A DNA stretch of 64,000 nt from CAUZIZ01 sp965218775. GTDB lineage: Bacteria; Acidobacteriota; UBA6911; RPQK01; JAJDTT01. The stretch lies in assembly GCA_965218775.1 (NCBI GenBank), contig CBDCLS010000005.1:2434294-2498293 (forward strand), written 5' to 3'. A model generated the notes under the pieces. The model was not told where the DNA came from. It was given only the letters and a program-made list of their open reading frames with translations, and ran no database searches. The position numbers and the translations under genes are program-made. This document shows, one piece after another, positions 36,632 through 44,636 of the stretch (positions are counted from its first letter, which is position 1; each line of letters opens with the position of its first letter).

Positions 36632-37450
36632 TCAGTTTTCCTCGTCAGCAGAATCCGTGTCTTCGGCGTCCTCTATGGCTTCACCTTCCTCGCTGTCAGC
36701 ATCGCCCTCATCACCTTCAGCGGGAGGGCCGTACTTGATCGAGGTGCCGACCTCGAATTTCTTGAACTTCTGGTAGGTGATCAGCTCTCGGACGCGGACA
36801 TCTCCACTGCGGAATTCCAAGACATCGTCGGCCTCGGTCCAGGTCGGAAACCAGTACTCGCCATCGATTTGTTCGCGAAGCGTTTCAAATTCTGGAAACT
36901 TGTTGTTTCTGTAGTCCGGGACCGCCTTGCCTACAGTCCTGACGATCTGCAGATCTTCAGCGTCCACCCAGATCCGGCCCTTGAAATATCGTTTTCTCTT
37001 CCGCACCTTCTTCGGTTTGACTTCGAACACATAGGTGTCCAACTCATCCACCCGTTCCTCTCCTTTGTACTTGATCTTATATTTCGCAAGATCCTCGGTG
37101 GTCAGGGCAAAGGGCTGAAGATTGAGGGCGTCGTCGATGTCTTCCTGGCTGACTCTCACCGCCCTGAGCCGCCCCCGATCCCGGAGAATTTTTTCTTCAC
37201 GCTCGCCATCTTGGGTGAAGTAGATTTCGACCACCATCTCCCTTTGCTCTCGCACCCGTCCGGCGCGACTCAGCACCTGAAACAGAATATGCTGGGTATA
37301 GGTGTACTGGGCGAAGATCTTCTTGAATTCGGACTCCTTCTCGGAGAATCGTTTTATGATTTCATGCTTAGTCGGTTTGGTTGCCGCTTCAACCGTTATC
37401 GCGGAAAGGAAAACCCCTGCGACTAGTGCCAGACGAAATGCTTCTCTCAT
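36632..37450 (-). CDS. Outer-membrane lipoprotein-sorting-like (LolA-fold) protein
   Basis: The 272-residue protein has a signal peptide (LALVAGVFLSAITVEAAT), then the half-barrel pattern of LolA/RseB-like proteins: FAQYTYTQHILFQVL, REMVVEIYFTQDGEREEKIL, DTYVFEVKPKKVRKRKRYFK, GRIWVDAEDLQIVRTVGKA. It ends in a strongly acidic tail (DEGDADSEEGEAIEDAED). Similar proteins are common in Acidobacteriota, probably periplasmic lipid- or lipoprotein-binding. No partner genes are adjacent. The ATG lacks a clear ribosome site. Confidence 0.75.
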   Translation of the reverse strand: MREAFRLALVAGVFLSAITVEAATKPTKHEIIKRFSEKESEFKKIFAQYTYTQHILFQVLSRAGRVREQREMVVEIYFTQDGEREEKILRDRGRLRAVRVSQEDIDDALNLQPFALTTEDLAKYKIKYKGEERVDELDTYVFEVKPKKVRKRKRYFKGRIWVDAEDLQIVRTVGKAVPDYRNNKFPEFETLREQIDGEYWFPTWTEADDVLEFRSGDVRVRELITYQKFKKFEVGTSIKYGPPAEGDEGDADSEEGEAIEDAEDTDSADEEN

Positions 37451-37574
37451 GGTTTATTGGATGCAGTCGGTTTGAAAAAGGATCTATTTCCTGCTGTTCT
37501 CCCCAAGCCTTGGCCACGCTCGGCACAATCTATTCTACACTTTCTTCCTTAGCGTGACCTCTCTTGCTCGGATT

Positions 37575-38528
37575 TCAAAGGTTAGGCAACTCCTCCAGAA
37601 CCTCTTGTAGGGGTGGAATTCCACTTCGCGCTCCCAGGCGTCTGCAAGCCAGGCCGGCGGCAACGCTGGCAAAGCGGAGGCAGCGTGCTACATTCCAGTT
37701 CTGGAAGAGGCTATACGCAAACGCTCCATGAAAGACGTCACCGGCGCCCGTGGTGTCTTCGGCTTCGACAGGGAGGGGTGGGACCTCAATGATCTCCCCT
37801 TCCCACACCACCGCCGATCCTTTGCTGCCTCGTGTCGTGGCCACAAGAGCGTCAGTCAGGTTGGACAGCTCCAGAAGTCCCGCCCTCCAATCCTCTCGTC
37901 CCGTGAACTTCTGAACGAATTCCAGGCTTGGGATCAAGAAGGACGTCAACCGGAGCAGCTTCTCGACTCCAGGTTGTGGAACATCTACGTCCAGGGAGAC
38001 CTGCATGCCTGCTTCCCGGGCCCAGCGGGCGGCCTGGATAGAAGCAGTCTGATCCTGCCCGTCGAGATGTAGCAGTTGTCCCGCTACAATGCATTCGCGC
38101 TGGAGCTCACCCTTCTGGTAGACGAGCCTCGGATCGCGCTTCCAGAGCACTGTCCGTTCCCCGGTGGCGGCGTCGACCAGAATGATTCCCAGTTGCGTTT
38201 CGGCTCCCCTGACGATCTGCAGACAGGATAGATCCATCGCCTCCTTTTCGAGATCTGCCAGAGAAAAACGACCGGAGTCATCATCTCCCAAGCGACCAAT
38301 AAAGCGCACCTTGAGGCCGTATCGGGCACACAATGCCGTAGCGGTGGCACAGGGTCCCCCTCCAAGCTTGTGGATCTCCGCGATTTCCACCCTGGACGCG
38401 TACTTGGGGTAGTCGGGAAGGACACAGATCCAGTCAACCGCATCCATGCCCTGGCCGATCACCTGAAAAGGGCGATCCTGGGGCCATTGAACGTCGAAAT
38501 ACACCGAGCTCAGGTCGTTGATTTCCAT
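37575..38528 (-). CDS. PfkB-family carbohydrate kinase
   Basis: The 317-residue protein has both PfkB signatures: the N-terminal GGGPCATATALCARYG with RFIGRLGDDDSG, and the C-terminal ATP/catalytic DTTGAGDVFHGAFAYSL, whose Asp is the catalytic base. Such kinases phosphorylate sugars or nucleosides (ribose, fructose, sulfofructose); the VDWICVLPDYPKYASRVEI opening is seen in sugar kinases annotated as sulfofructose-kinase-like, but the substrate is not fixed by sequence alone. gagg precedes the ATG by eight bases. It may serve the sugar-binding protein (40231) and isomerase (41336) nearby. Confidence 0.9.
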   Translation of the reverse strand: MEINDLSSVYFDVQWPQDRPFQVIGQGMDAVDWICVLPDYPKYASRVEIAEIHKLGGGPCATATALCARYGLKVRFIGRLGDDDSGRFSLADLEKEAMDLSCLQIVRGAETQLGIILVDAATGERTVLWKRDPRLVYQKGELQRECIVAGQLLHLDGQDQTASIQAARWAREAGMQVSLDVDVPQPGVEKLLRLTSFLIPSLEFVQKFTGREDWRAGLLELSNLTDALVATTRGSKGSAVVWEGEIIEVPPLPVEAEDTTGAGDVFHGAFAYSLFQNWNVARCLRFASVAAGLACRRLGARSGIPPLQEVLEELPNL

Positions 38529-38661
38529 GCGTCACGCCTCGCCCGCTAGGATACCGCAAGTATCCGAGAGACCACGAGTCTGAGTTGGCGTAGGTAGCGC
38601 TCCAGGCGCGCTGGATCATTCGGGGAGAGACTTCAGATCGGGGATACCAGAGATTGTGCGA

Positions 38662-38785
38662 GCGCGGGAAGCGCCGGACGAGTTGTCCAGCTCGCTCCCG
38701 GCTTCGTCGTCCTCGACGGCCGGAACCTGGGCTCATCTTGCTGACAAGTCAAGTCGTTCGCGGCTCTGTCGGATCGGAAACCTGT
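38662..38785 (-). repeat. Dispersed repeat, family P, copy B (inverted)
   Basis: The reverse complement reads gacagagccgcgaacgactt, then ttccggccgtcgaggacgac, then gggagcgagctggacaac, matching copy A at 15851-15950. It fills the 275-bp gap between the PfkB and RadC genes. Confidence 0.78.
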
Positions 38786-38803
38786 AGCCAATTGAACTTC
38801 GGG

Positions 38804-39523
38804 TCAAAGCAGGTTCTGGTCGGCAAAGCTGAAGTAGCTGTCAGACGCTATGATGACGTGATCCAGAACGCTGATTCCGACTACCCTGCCCGTCTCGACC
38901 AGTCTCTTCGTGATTCGTCTGTCCTCATCGCTTGGAGCCGGATCTCCGCTGGGGTGGTTATGAACCAGCAGTACTCCCGAGGTCGCCTCTTCTATGGCGG
39001 GACGGAAGACTTCCCGCGGGTGAACCAGGGAGGAGGTCAGGGTCCCTTCTGAGATGCGGACAAGTTTGAGAATCCGGTTTTTGCCGTCCAGGAGAACGGC
39101 CCAGAAGCATTCCTTTTTGAGATCCTGGCACTGCATTTGAAAGTGTTCAAAGACCTGCCTACTGCAGCGGAATGACTGGCCCGGGTGTAGAGGCTTACGC
39201 CTTATCCGCTGGAACAAGTGTGCTGCCGCAAGCAGGGAGAGGACGCCGGTTCGGTCCAGGCCCGTCCGGAGAAGATCCTGGTATCTAGCGGAACGAAGCC
39301 CCCGACTCGAACCTAGAGAGTCAAGTATCCGCTGAGCCTGGGCCAGAGCGGCTCTGTCTGAGCTGCCGGGCGTCAGGATCAGGGCGAGAAGTTCCAGCTC
39401 CGAGAGTGCGGTCCACTCCACCTCAAAGAGTCTCCGGTCCGGTAAGTATTCGGGAGAAGCGTTGTTCACCCATTTTATGAACGTCCGGATCCCCGAATCA
39501 GCGAAGGAGATTCTTCGCCACAA
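38804..39523 (-). CDS. radC: RadC-family JAB/JAMM-domain protein
   Basis: 239 residues: an N-terminal helix-hairpin-helix-like part (LSELELLALILTPGSSDR) and a C-terminal JAB domain with the metal-site pattern HNHPSGDPAPSDED and tail VVGISVLDHVIIASDSYFSF. RadC proteins are widespread; the DNA-repair role is historical and the true activity is unsettled. The TTG start at 39523 is uncertain; GTG 39469 is an alternative. Confidence 0.88.
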   Translation of the reverse strand: MWRRISFADSGIRTFIKWVNNASPEYLPDRRLFEVEWTALSELELLALILTPGSSDRAALAQAQRILDSLGSSRGLRSARYQDLLRTGLDRTGVLSLLAAAHLFQRIRRKPLHPGQSFRCSRQVFEHFQMQCQDLKKECFWAVLLDGKNRILKLVRISEGTLTSSLVHPREVFRPAIEEATSGVLLVHNHPSGDPAPSDEDRRITKRLVETGRVVGISVLDHVIIASDSYFSFADQNLL

Positions 39524-39551
39524 ACATCGTCGTATTTATGGAAGGGAGCAC

Positions 39552-40187
39552 TTAGTCGGACTTCATGCTGATGGAAATGCCATCGCGAATCGGGATGATG
39601 CTGGAGAAAAAGTCGGGACTGTTGAAGATGAGGCGGGTGTATTCCAGAATTCCCTGGACGTCTTCATCGTCCGAGGGTTCGAGTACGTCGCCACGAATCA
39701 GGATATTGTCCGAGATGAGCAGGCCTCCGGGACGGAGTCTTTGAGACGCCTTCTCAAAAACCAGTGGATAGGCCTGTTTGTCGACATCGTTGAACACGAT
39801 GTCGAAGCTGCCTGGCAGCGCGTCCATTGTTTCCAAAGCGTCCCCACTTCGGCACTCCAGCTGACAGCGTATAGCTCCCCGCCGAAAATGGTCCCTCGCT
39901 GACGCCAGGTTTTGATCCGACGAGTCGGTCAAGATGATCTGCCCGTCGTCCCCCAGGGCCGATGCGAACCAATACCCGGAGTAGCCGAAACCGGATCCCA
40001 GTTCCAGGATCCGACTGGCGCCGCTGATCCGTGTGAGTTGGTGGAGGACGCGACCGACCAGCGGACCCACGATGGGAAAGTGATCGCGGAGGGCGCGTTC
40101 CTCCATCTCGAGGAGGATTGGATCCTCAGAGGGCCCCGTTCGTTGGAGATAAGCTTCGATTGCTTCTGAGACGATGGTAGTGCTCAC
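39552..40187 (-). CDS. O-methyltransferase (caffeoyl-CoA OMT-like)
   Basis: The 211-residue protein has the SAM-binding motif ILELGSGFGYSGYWFASAL, an acidic motif II (QIILTDSSDQNLASARDHF) and the metal-site-like FDIVFNDVDKQAYPLVFE with DNILIRGDV, as in class-I cation-dependent O-methyltransferases. It would methylate a small catechol-like hydroxyl; the acceptor is unknown. GTG start with gagg eight bases upstream. It sits 28 bases downstream-of-start side of radC on the same strand. Confidence 0.88.
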   Translation of the reverse strand: MSTTIVSEAIEAYLQRTGPSEDPILLEMEERALRDHFPIVGPLVGRVLHQLTRISGASRILELGSGFGYSGYWFASALGDDGQIILTDSSDQNLASARDHFRRGAIRCQLECRSGDALETMDALPGSFDIVFNDVDKQAYPLVFEKASQRLRPGGLLISDNILIRGDVLEPSDDEDVQGILEYTRLIFNSPDFFSSIIPIRDGISISMKSD

Positions 40188-40230
40188 AGGGTATCCTCGC
40201 TTGTGGTGGGTCCTGATCAGGAATCCCGCA

Positions 40231-41229
40231 TCAATTGGTGGATCGACTCGAGTCGCCCTTTCGATAAAGAGCGGTCGGAATCAAGATCTCGGCCGGAACC
40301 TGCTCTCCCCGAAAATGCTTGAAGATGGTCTGGACGGTTTCCGTACCGATTCGGTCCGGGAACTGGACCGGATCCGCGTAGATGTGTCCCTCATCTATGG
40401 CTTTCTTTCCTTCTGGTTGGCCGTCGAAGCCGATGATCCTGACCTGATCGTGTTTTCCCGCCTTCTCCAGTGCTGCCCGAGCTCCCAGTGCGGAGGGATC
40501 GTTTATGGCAAAGATTCCTGCCAGGTCAGGGTGTGCCTGCAAGGCGTCCTCGGCTGCCTTGTAGCCCCTGTCCTTCACACCACCTCCGGGAAGCTCGGCA
40601 ACAATCTGGAGGTGCCCACTCTTCCGGGTGCGGTTGTGTGCCTCGAGCACTTCCTTGAAACCTTTGACTCGGAGTATGCAGGATTCGACTTCTTTGTAGT
40701 CGAGAACCACAACCTTGCCACCTTCCTCACCCAGGGCCTCGATCATCGCCTCGGCAGCAAGTCTGCCTCCTCCGTAGTTGTCGGTTGCGATGTGGCTTAC
40801 CACCTCGACACCCGGAGCTAGACAAGCGATATCCGCGGTAAAGACAGGAATCCCCGCCCTGGTCGCCTCCTCGATAGCAGGACCAATGGCCTTCGAGTCG
40901 CAGGGGCAGAGGACGATGGCACTGACTTTTTTGACGATGAAGTCTTTGACCTGGTTCTGCTGTTTCGCGACGTCGAATTCACCACTGGTGACCAGGACCT
41001 TGTAACCGAACTTTGCCGCTTCTCGGGTCATGCTGTCGGCGATCACTTTGAAGAAAGGATTGGTCAACGTCATTACCGAGAGCCCGATTGTGCCCCTCGA
41101 GGTTGACTGGTGTTGTCCCGCTGCACCTTCTTTTTCGGAGGCCGTTTGATCTCCAGGTGTGCCGCCGCAGCCGGCGAACAGGACCAGTACGAGTGCTGTT
41201 CTGACCCAAAGTCCGAAAGTTTTTCTCAC
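40231..41229 (-). CDS. Sugar ABC transporter substrate-binding lipoprotein (RbsB-like)
   Basis: 332 residues with a lipoprotein signal (VLVLFAGCGG) and a periplasmic-binding-protein-1 fold of the ribose type: IGLSVMTLTNPFFKVIADSM, IVLCPCDSKAIGPAIEEA, HIATDNYGGGRLAAEAMIEA, GIFAINDPSALGARAALE and RIIGFDGQPEGKKAI. GTG start with aaaggag eight bases ahead. No ABC ATPase or permease gene adjoins it, so it must work with a transporter encoded elsewhere. Confidence 0.92.
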   Translation of the reverse strand: MRKTFGLWVRTALVLVLFAGCGGTPGDQTASEKEGAAGQHQSTSRGTIGLSVMTLTNPFFKVIADSMTREAAKFGYKVLVTSGEFDVAKQQNQVKDFIVKKVSAIVLCPCDSKAIGPAIEEATRAGIPVFTADIACLAPGVEVVSHIATDNYGGGRLAAEAMIEALGEEGGKVVVLDYKEVESCILRVKGFKEVLEAHNRTRKSGHLQIVAELPGGGVKDRGYKAAEDALQAHPDLAGIFAINDPSALGARAALEKAGKHDQVRIIGFDGQPEGKKAIDEGHIYADPVQFPDRIGTETVQTIFKHFRGEQVPAEILIPTALYRKGDSSRSTN

Positions 41230-41335
41230 CTATGCGACTCCTTTGCAGGGGATCGTAGTCCGCGGCACGCTTCAGCGCAAGAAGATATGGAGTGGGGTGT
41301 CAAGTTTGCTATATTAGCTGTCCAAGGACTGAGAC

Positions 41336-42163
41336 ATGGCTTTTCGATACGCGATCTGTAGCGAGATTTTCAAAGACTGGGATCTTCGGGATGCCTGTCA
41401 GCTGGCGCAGTCATTGGGATACTCGGGTTTCGAAGTGGCCCCATTCATGTGGGCCGAGTCCGTTGACAGCATTTCTCCTCGGGAACGTGCGGAGTTTCGT
41501 CGCACCATTGAGGGGGAGGGCCTGGTCTGTTCTGGGCTCCATTGGCTGTTGGTGACGCCCAAAGGACTCCACCTCACAACCGAGGACGCGGCGCTGCGAG
41601 AGAAAAGCTGGTCCTATCTTGGAAGGCTCATCGACTTTTGTGGGGACCTGGGGGGGCCGGTCATGATCCTGGGTTCCCCCTATCAGCGCGATGCGTGCGA
41701 TGGGCAAAGTGTTGAAGAGGCCTTGCATAGGTTGGCCGAGGGACTGGCGCGACTGGCTCCTCGAGCGGCTGAGCGCGAGGTGACGCTGCTCATGGAGGCC
41801 GTTTCAAGTGAGGAGACCAACGTGGTGACGACTTTGGAGGAGGCCGTCGGGGTCGTCGACTCGGTAGGTCATTCCAACGTCCAGACCATGTTCGATTTTC
41901 ACAATGCCGCCGATCAGGGCGGCGACTTCCTCTCACTGCCGGAACGGTATTTCGAGAAGATTCGACACGTCCACGTCAACGAAGTGGATGGTCGGCACCC
42001 GAGTACGGGAGAGATCGATTTTGCCCGTGTTCTTCAACTGATGAAGGATCGGGATTACGAAGGCTGGTTTTCTCTGGAGGTCTTCGACTTCGAAGCCGGT
42101 CCCGAGCGAATCGCACGCGAGAGCATCGACTACCTCAGATTGGTAGAAGCTGGCCTGGCATAG
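41336..42163 (+). CDS. Sugar phosphate isomerase/epimerase (xylose isomerase-like TIM barrel)
   Basis: 275 residues. AP-endonuclease-2 fold segments are seen: LAQSLGYSGFEVAPFMWA, GSPYQRDACDGQSVEEALH, LLMEAVSSEETNVVTTLEEA, VQTMFDFHNAADQGGD and IRHVHVNEVDGRHPSTGEID, the last carrying the His/Asp/Glu metal ligands of this family, ending FSLEVFDFEAG. It likely isomerises or epimerises a ketose. aagga lies seven bases before the ATG. The gap to the DprE1 gene is 32 bases, so it may be read with it. Confidence 0.88.
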   Translation: MAFRYAICSEIFKDWDLRDACQLAQSLGYSGFEVAPFMWAESVDSISPRERAEFRRTIEGEGLVCSGLHWLLVTPKGLHLTTEDAALREKSWSYLGRLIDFCGDLGGPVMILGSPYQRDACDGQSVEEALHRLAEGLARLAPRAAEREVTLLMEAVSSEETNVVTTLEEAVGVVDSVGHSNVQTMFDFHNAADQGGDFLSLPERYFEKIRHVHVNEVDGRHPSTGEIDFARVLQLMKDRDYEGWFSLEVFDFEAGPERIARESIDYLRLVEAGLA

Positions 42164-42195
42164 CCCATTTCAGTGAGGTCTGAGTTTTCCGGAGA

Positions 42196-43590
42196 ATGTC
42201 GTTCCTCGCCACCACGCAAGCGAGGTCTCCATTGTTTGTCGAGCGGAAGCTGACCGGCTGGGGAAGGTATTCCTCCAGCAGGGGGCGTGTCTATCGTCCG
42301 GAGAAACTTGCTCAGGCCGCCTCCATCATCCAATCTCAAGAACAGCTTTCCCTTGTTGGCCGGGGTCGGGGGCGTAGCTATGGGGATGCAGCCCTGAATC
42401 TCGACCAGGGTCTCTTGCTGACACAGCGTCTGAACCGCTTCTTGTCGTTTGATCCGACGACGGGCTCCTTGGAGTGCGAGGCGGGCGTCACATTGGAGGA
42501 GATACTGAAGGTCTTTGTTCCCAGAGGCTGGTTCCTTCCGGTGACACCCGGGACCAAGTTCGCATCGATCGGGGGTTGCGCTGCCTGTGACGTCCACGGC
42601 AAGAACCATCACAAGGACGGGGCGTTGGGGAACTCGATCGAGGCAATTGAGCTGATGCAAAGCCAGGGTGAAGTAGTGCGTTGCAGCCCGCTGGAGCAGC
42701 CCGAGCTGTTCTGGGCCACGATCGGAGGCATGGGGCTGACGGGCCTCATCGTGGCCGTCAAGTTGCGACTTAGGCCCATTGAGACGGCCTACATCAAAGT
42801 GGACTACGAACGAGCTGGCAATCTGGAAGAGGCAGTGGGACTCATGGAGGAAGGGGATGCCGACTATGACTATTCGGTGGCCTGGATGGACTGCGTGGCG
42901 AGCGGCCAATCCCTGGGAAGAAGCGTGCTAATCAGGGGCAACCATGCGACCAGAAGCGAGCTTCTACCGGAGCTGGCCGCAGCACCTCTGGATACTCCAC
43001 CTCGATCGAGCTGGAACCTCCGAGTCGACTTGCCAGCATTTACTCTCAATCCGCTTTCCCTGCGTGTTTTCAACAGCCTCTATTTTGGTCGCACTAACAG
43101 AGTAAAAAGTAGCGTTGTGTTGGACTACGATCGTTTTTTCTATCCCCTCGATACCGTCAGACAGTGGAATCGGATCTATGGCAGTCGAGGTTTTCTCCAA
43201 TACCAATGTGTGATACCAGCCGAGAATAGCGTGACCGCTTTGGCCGCGGTACTGAAGCAATTGCGGAGCGTTCACTGTACTTCCTTCTTGGGTGTTCTCA
43301 AACGCTTCGGGAGTGAGAACGGCTACCTCTCCTTTCCCCTGAAGGGACTCACGCTGAGTCTTGATTTTCCTATGAGAGGAGAGCGTTTGTTGACCTGTCT
43401 GGAGCAGGTAGACGATCTGGTCATTCGCCACGGGGGGCGGGTTTACCTGGCCAAGGACGCGCGCCTCTCTCCCCGGTCGTTTCGCCAGATGTATACTGAT
43501 TTTCCTAGGTGGCAACAAATCAAGCGCGAGGTTGATCCGTCCAATCGGTTCTCCTCCGATTTATCGCGCAGACTGGAGCTGACGGCCTAA
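42196..43590 (+). CDS. dprE1: DprE1-like FAD oxidoreductase (decaprenylphosphoryl-ribose oxidase)
   Basis: 464 residues that align by eye with mycobacterial DprE1 over nearly the whole length: RKLTGWGRYSS, FAD-binding GRGRGRSYGDAALN, LPVTPGTKFASIGGCAACDV and HGKNHHKDGALGN, ELFWATIGGMGLTGLI, FYPLDTVRQWNRIYG, GFLQYQCVIP and YLAKDARLSPRSFRQMY. DprE1 oxidises the 2'-hydroxyl of polyprenylphosphoryl-ribose; with DprE2 this epimerises ribose to arabinose. At the position of the benzothiazinone-reactive cysteine (VDF context in mycobacteria) the protein has Ser (TLSLDFPM). DprE2 and UbiA follow, separated only by a repeat. Confidence 0.92.
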   Translation: MSFLATTQARSPLFVERKLTGWGRYSSSRGRVYRPEKLAQAASIIQSQEQLSLVGRGRGRSYGDAALNLDQGLLLTQRLNRFLSFDPTTGSLECEAGVTLEEILKVFVPRGWFLPVTPGTKFASIGGCAACDVHGKNHHKDGALGNSIEAIELMQSQGEVVRCSPLEQPELFWATIGGMGLTGLIVAVKLRLRPIETAYIKVDYERAGNLEEAVGLMEEGDADYDYSVAWMDCVASGQSLGRSVLIRGNHATRSELLPELAAAPLDTPPRSSWNLRVDLPAFTLNPLSLRVFNSLYFGRTNRVKSSVVLDYDRFFYPLDTVRQWNRIYGSRGFLQYQCVIPAENSVTALAAVLKQLRSVHCTSFLGVLKRFGSENGYLSFPLKGLTLSLDFPMRGERLLTCLEQVDDLVIRHGGRVYLAKDARLSPRSFRQMYTDFPRWQQIKREVDPSNRFSSDLSRRLELTA

Positions 43591-43599
43591 GAAGAAACT

Positions 43600-43815
43600 T
43601 CAGCAGTGAGGAGTACCGGAGTACAGCCGCGAACGGGTGAACCGCCAGTATAACGAAGCCAAGCCCGTCAGAGCCGCGAACGACGTGACTCGCTAGTACG
43701 CTGTTACAGCGTACTAGCAGTATGAGGCCAAGTTCTGAGGAGAGAGCCGGACAACAGCAAGATCTCCAGTAACCCCGACCCAAGTTTCTTTCTCGAAATG
43801 GGGCCAGCGCTCCAG
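43600..43815 (+). repeat. Dispersed repeat, family P, copy C, with inserted palindrome
   Basis: The longest intact copy: agccgcgaacgggtgaaccg, gtcagagccgcgaacgacgt, gaggccaagttctgaggaga, gccggacaacagcaagatct, ttctttctcgaaatggggcc. It fills the gap between dprE1 and dprE2. A 21-bp palindromic insertion lies within it. Confidence 0.78.
43692..43718. repeat. Palindrome inserted in repeat copy C
   Basis: gctagtacgctgt and acagcgtactagc flank a single t, a perfect 13-bp-arm palindrome. The core tacgctgttacagcgta is flanked by CTAG on both sides. Other family-P copies lack it. The same core is at 36593. Confidence 0.75.
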
Positions 43816-43870
43816 TGTACTAAGAAGAAACGATGGACCTCAGCGGCGATGATCGAAGCAGGGAATCCAC

Positions 43871-44605
43871 ATGAGTCGGATTCTCATCCTGGGAGCCACC
43901 TCGCCAATCGCCAGAGCCCTGGCGTGGGAGTTCGCGAGTCGCGGTGACGAGCTCTACCTCGCGGGACGCGATCGAGGGGAGATCCAACGCCTGGCAGCCG
44001 ACATCACGATCCGCTTCGGAACTGACTGCCAGACCGGTTACCTGAACGCCCTGGACTTCGAGTCTCATCCCGCTTTTATCGAGTCCGTCCTGAAGCAGCT
44101 CGGGCAGTTGGATGGAGTGGTCTTTGCAATTGGACATACCGGAGATCAACCAGGCGAGAGTGTAGATCCGGCGCTAGCCGTCAGAATCGTGGAGATCAAC
44201 TACACTTCTGCCGTGTCGCTTCTGGCTCCACTCGCCAATCACTTCGAAGAGCAAGGACGCGGTTTTGTCATGGGGATCTCCTCAGTGGCTGGGGATCGTG
44301 GGCGCAGAAGTAACTACGCCTACGGTGCCTCTAAAGGAGCACTGAGCCTCTACCTGGAGGGCTTGAGACATCGACTGGACCGGCACGGCGTGACTGTTCA
44401 GACCCTGAAGGTTGGCTTCGTGGACACCTCGATGACCTATGGCAAGAAGGGCCTATTCCTGGTGGCCTCTCCCGAGAAGGTGGCGCGTCTAGCTTATGCG
44501 AACAGGGGCAAGCCTGGGGTTTTTTATCTTCCCGGGTTTTGGCGTTTCATCATGCTGATGATTAGACTCATCCCGGAAAGGCTGTTCAACCGGATGGATC
44601 TATGA
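43871..44605 (+). CDS. dprE2: DprE2-like short-chain dehydrogenase
   Basis: 244 residues: Rossmann start RILILGATSPIARALAWEFA, NAG-like FAIGHTGDQPG, Ser in FVMGISSVAGDRG and the catalytic YGASK, followed by GVTVQTLKVGFVDTSMTYGK. Together with DprE1 it reduces the keto intermediate to polyprenylphosphoryl-arabinose. agggaatccac precedes the ATG. The UbiA-family gene begins 31 bases after its stop. The identification leans on context as well as sequence, since SDRs are common. Confidence 0.87.
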   Translation: MSRILILGATSPIARALAWEFASRGDELYLAGRDRGEIQRLAADITIRFGTDCQTGYLNALDFESHPAFIESVLKQLGQLDGVVFAIGHTGDQPGESVDPALAVRIVEINYTSAVSLLAPLANHFEEQGRGFVMGISSVAGDRGRRSNYAYGASKGALSLYLEGLRHRLDRHGVTVQTLKVGFVDTSMTYGKKGLFLVASPEKVARLAYANRGKPGVFYLPGFWRFIMLMIRLIPERLFNRMDL

Positions 44606-44636
44606 GCGTGGCAGCAGCTCAGCTGGGAAGAAGCCA

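Noticed and set aside
37575..41229. A complete sugar ABC transport operon
   Set aside because: Only the binding protein is present; the neighbours are a kinase, RadC and a methyltransferase, with no permease or ATPase.
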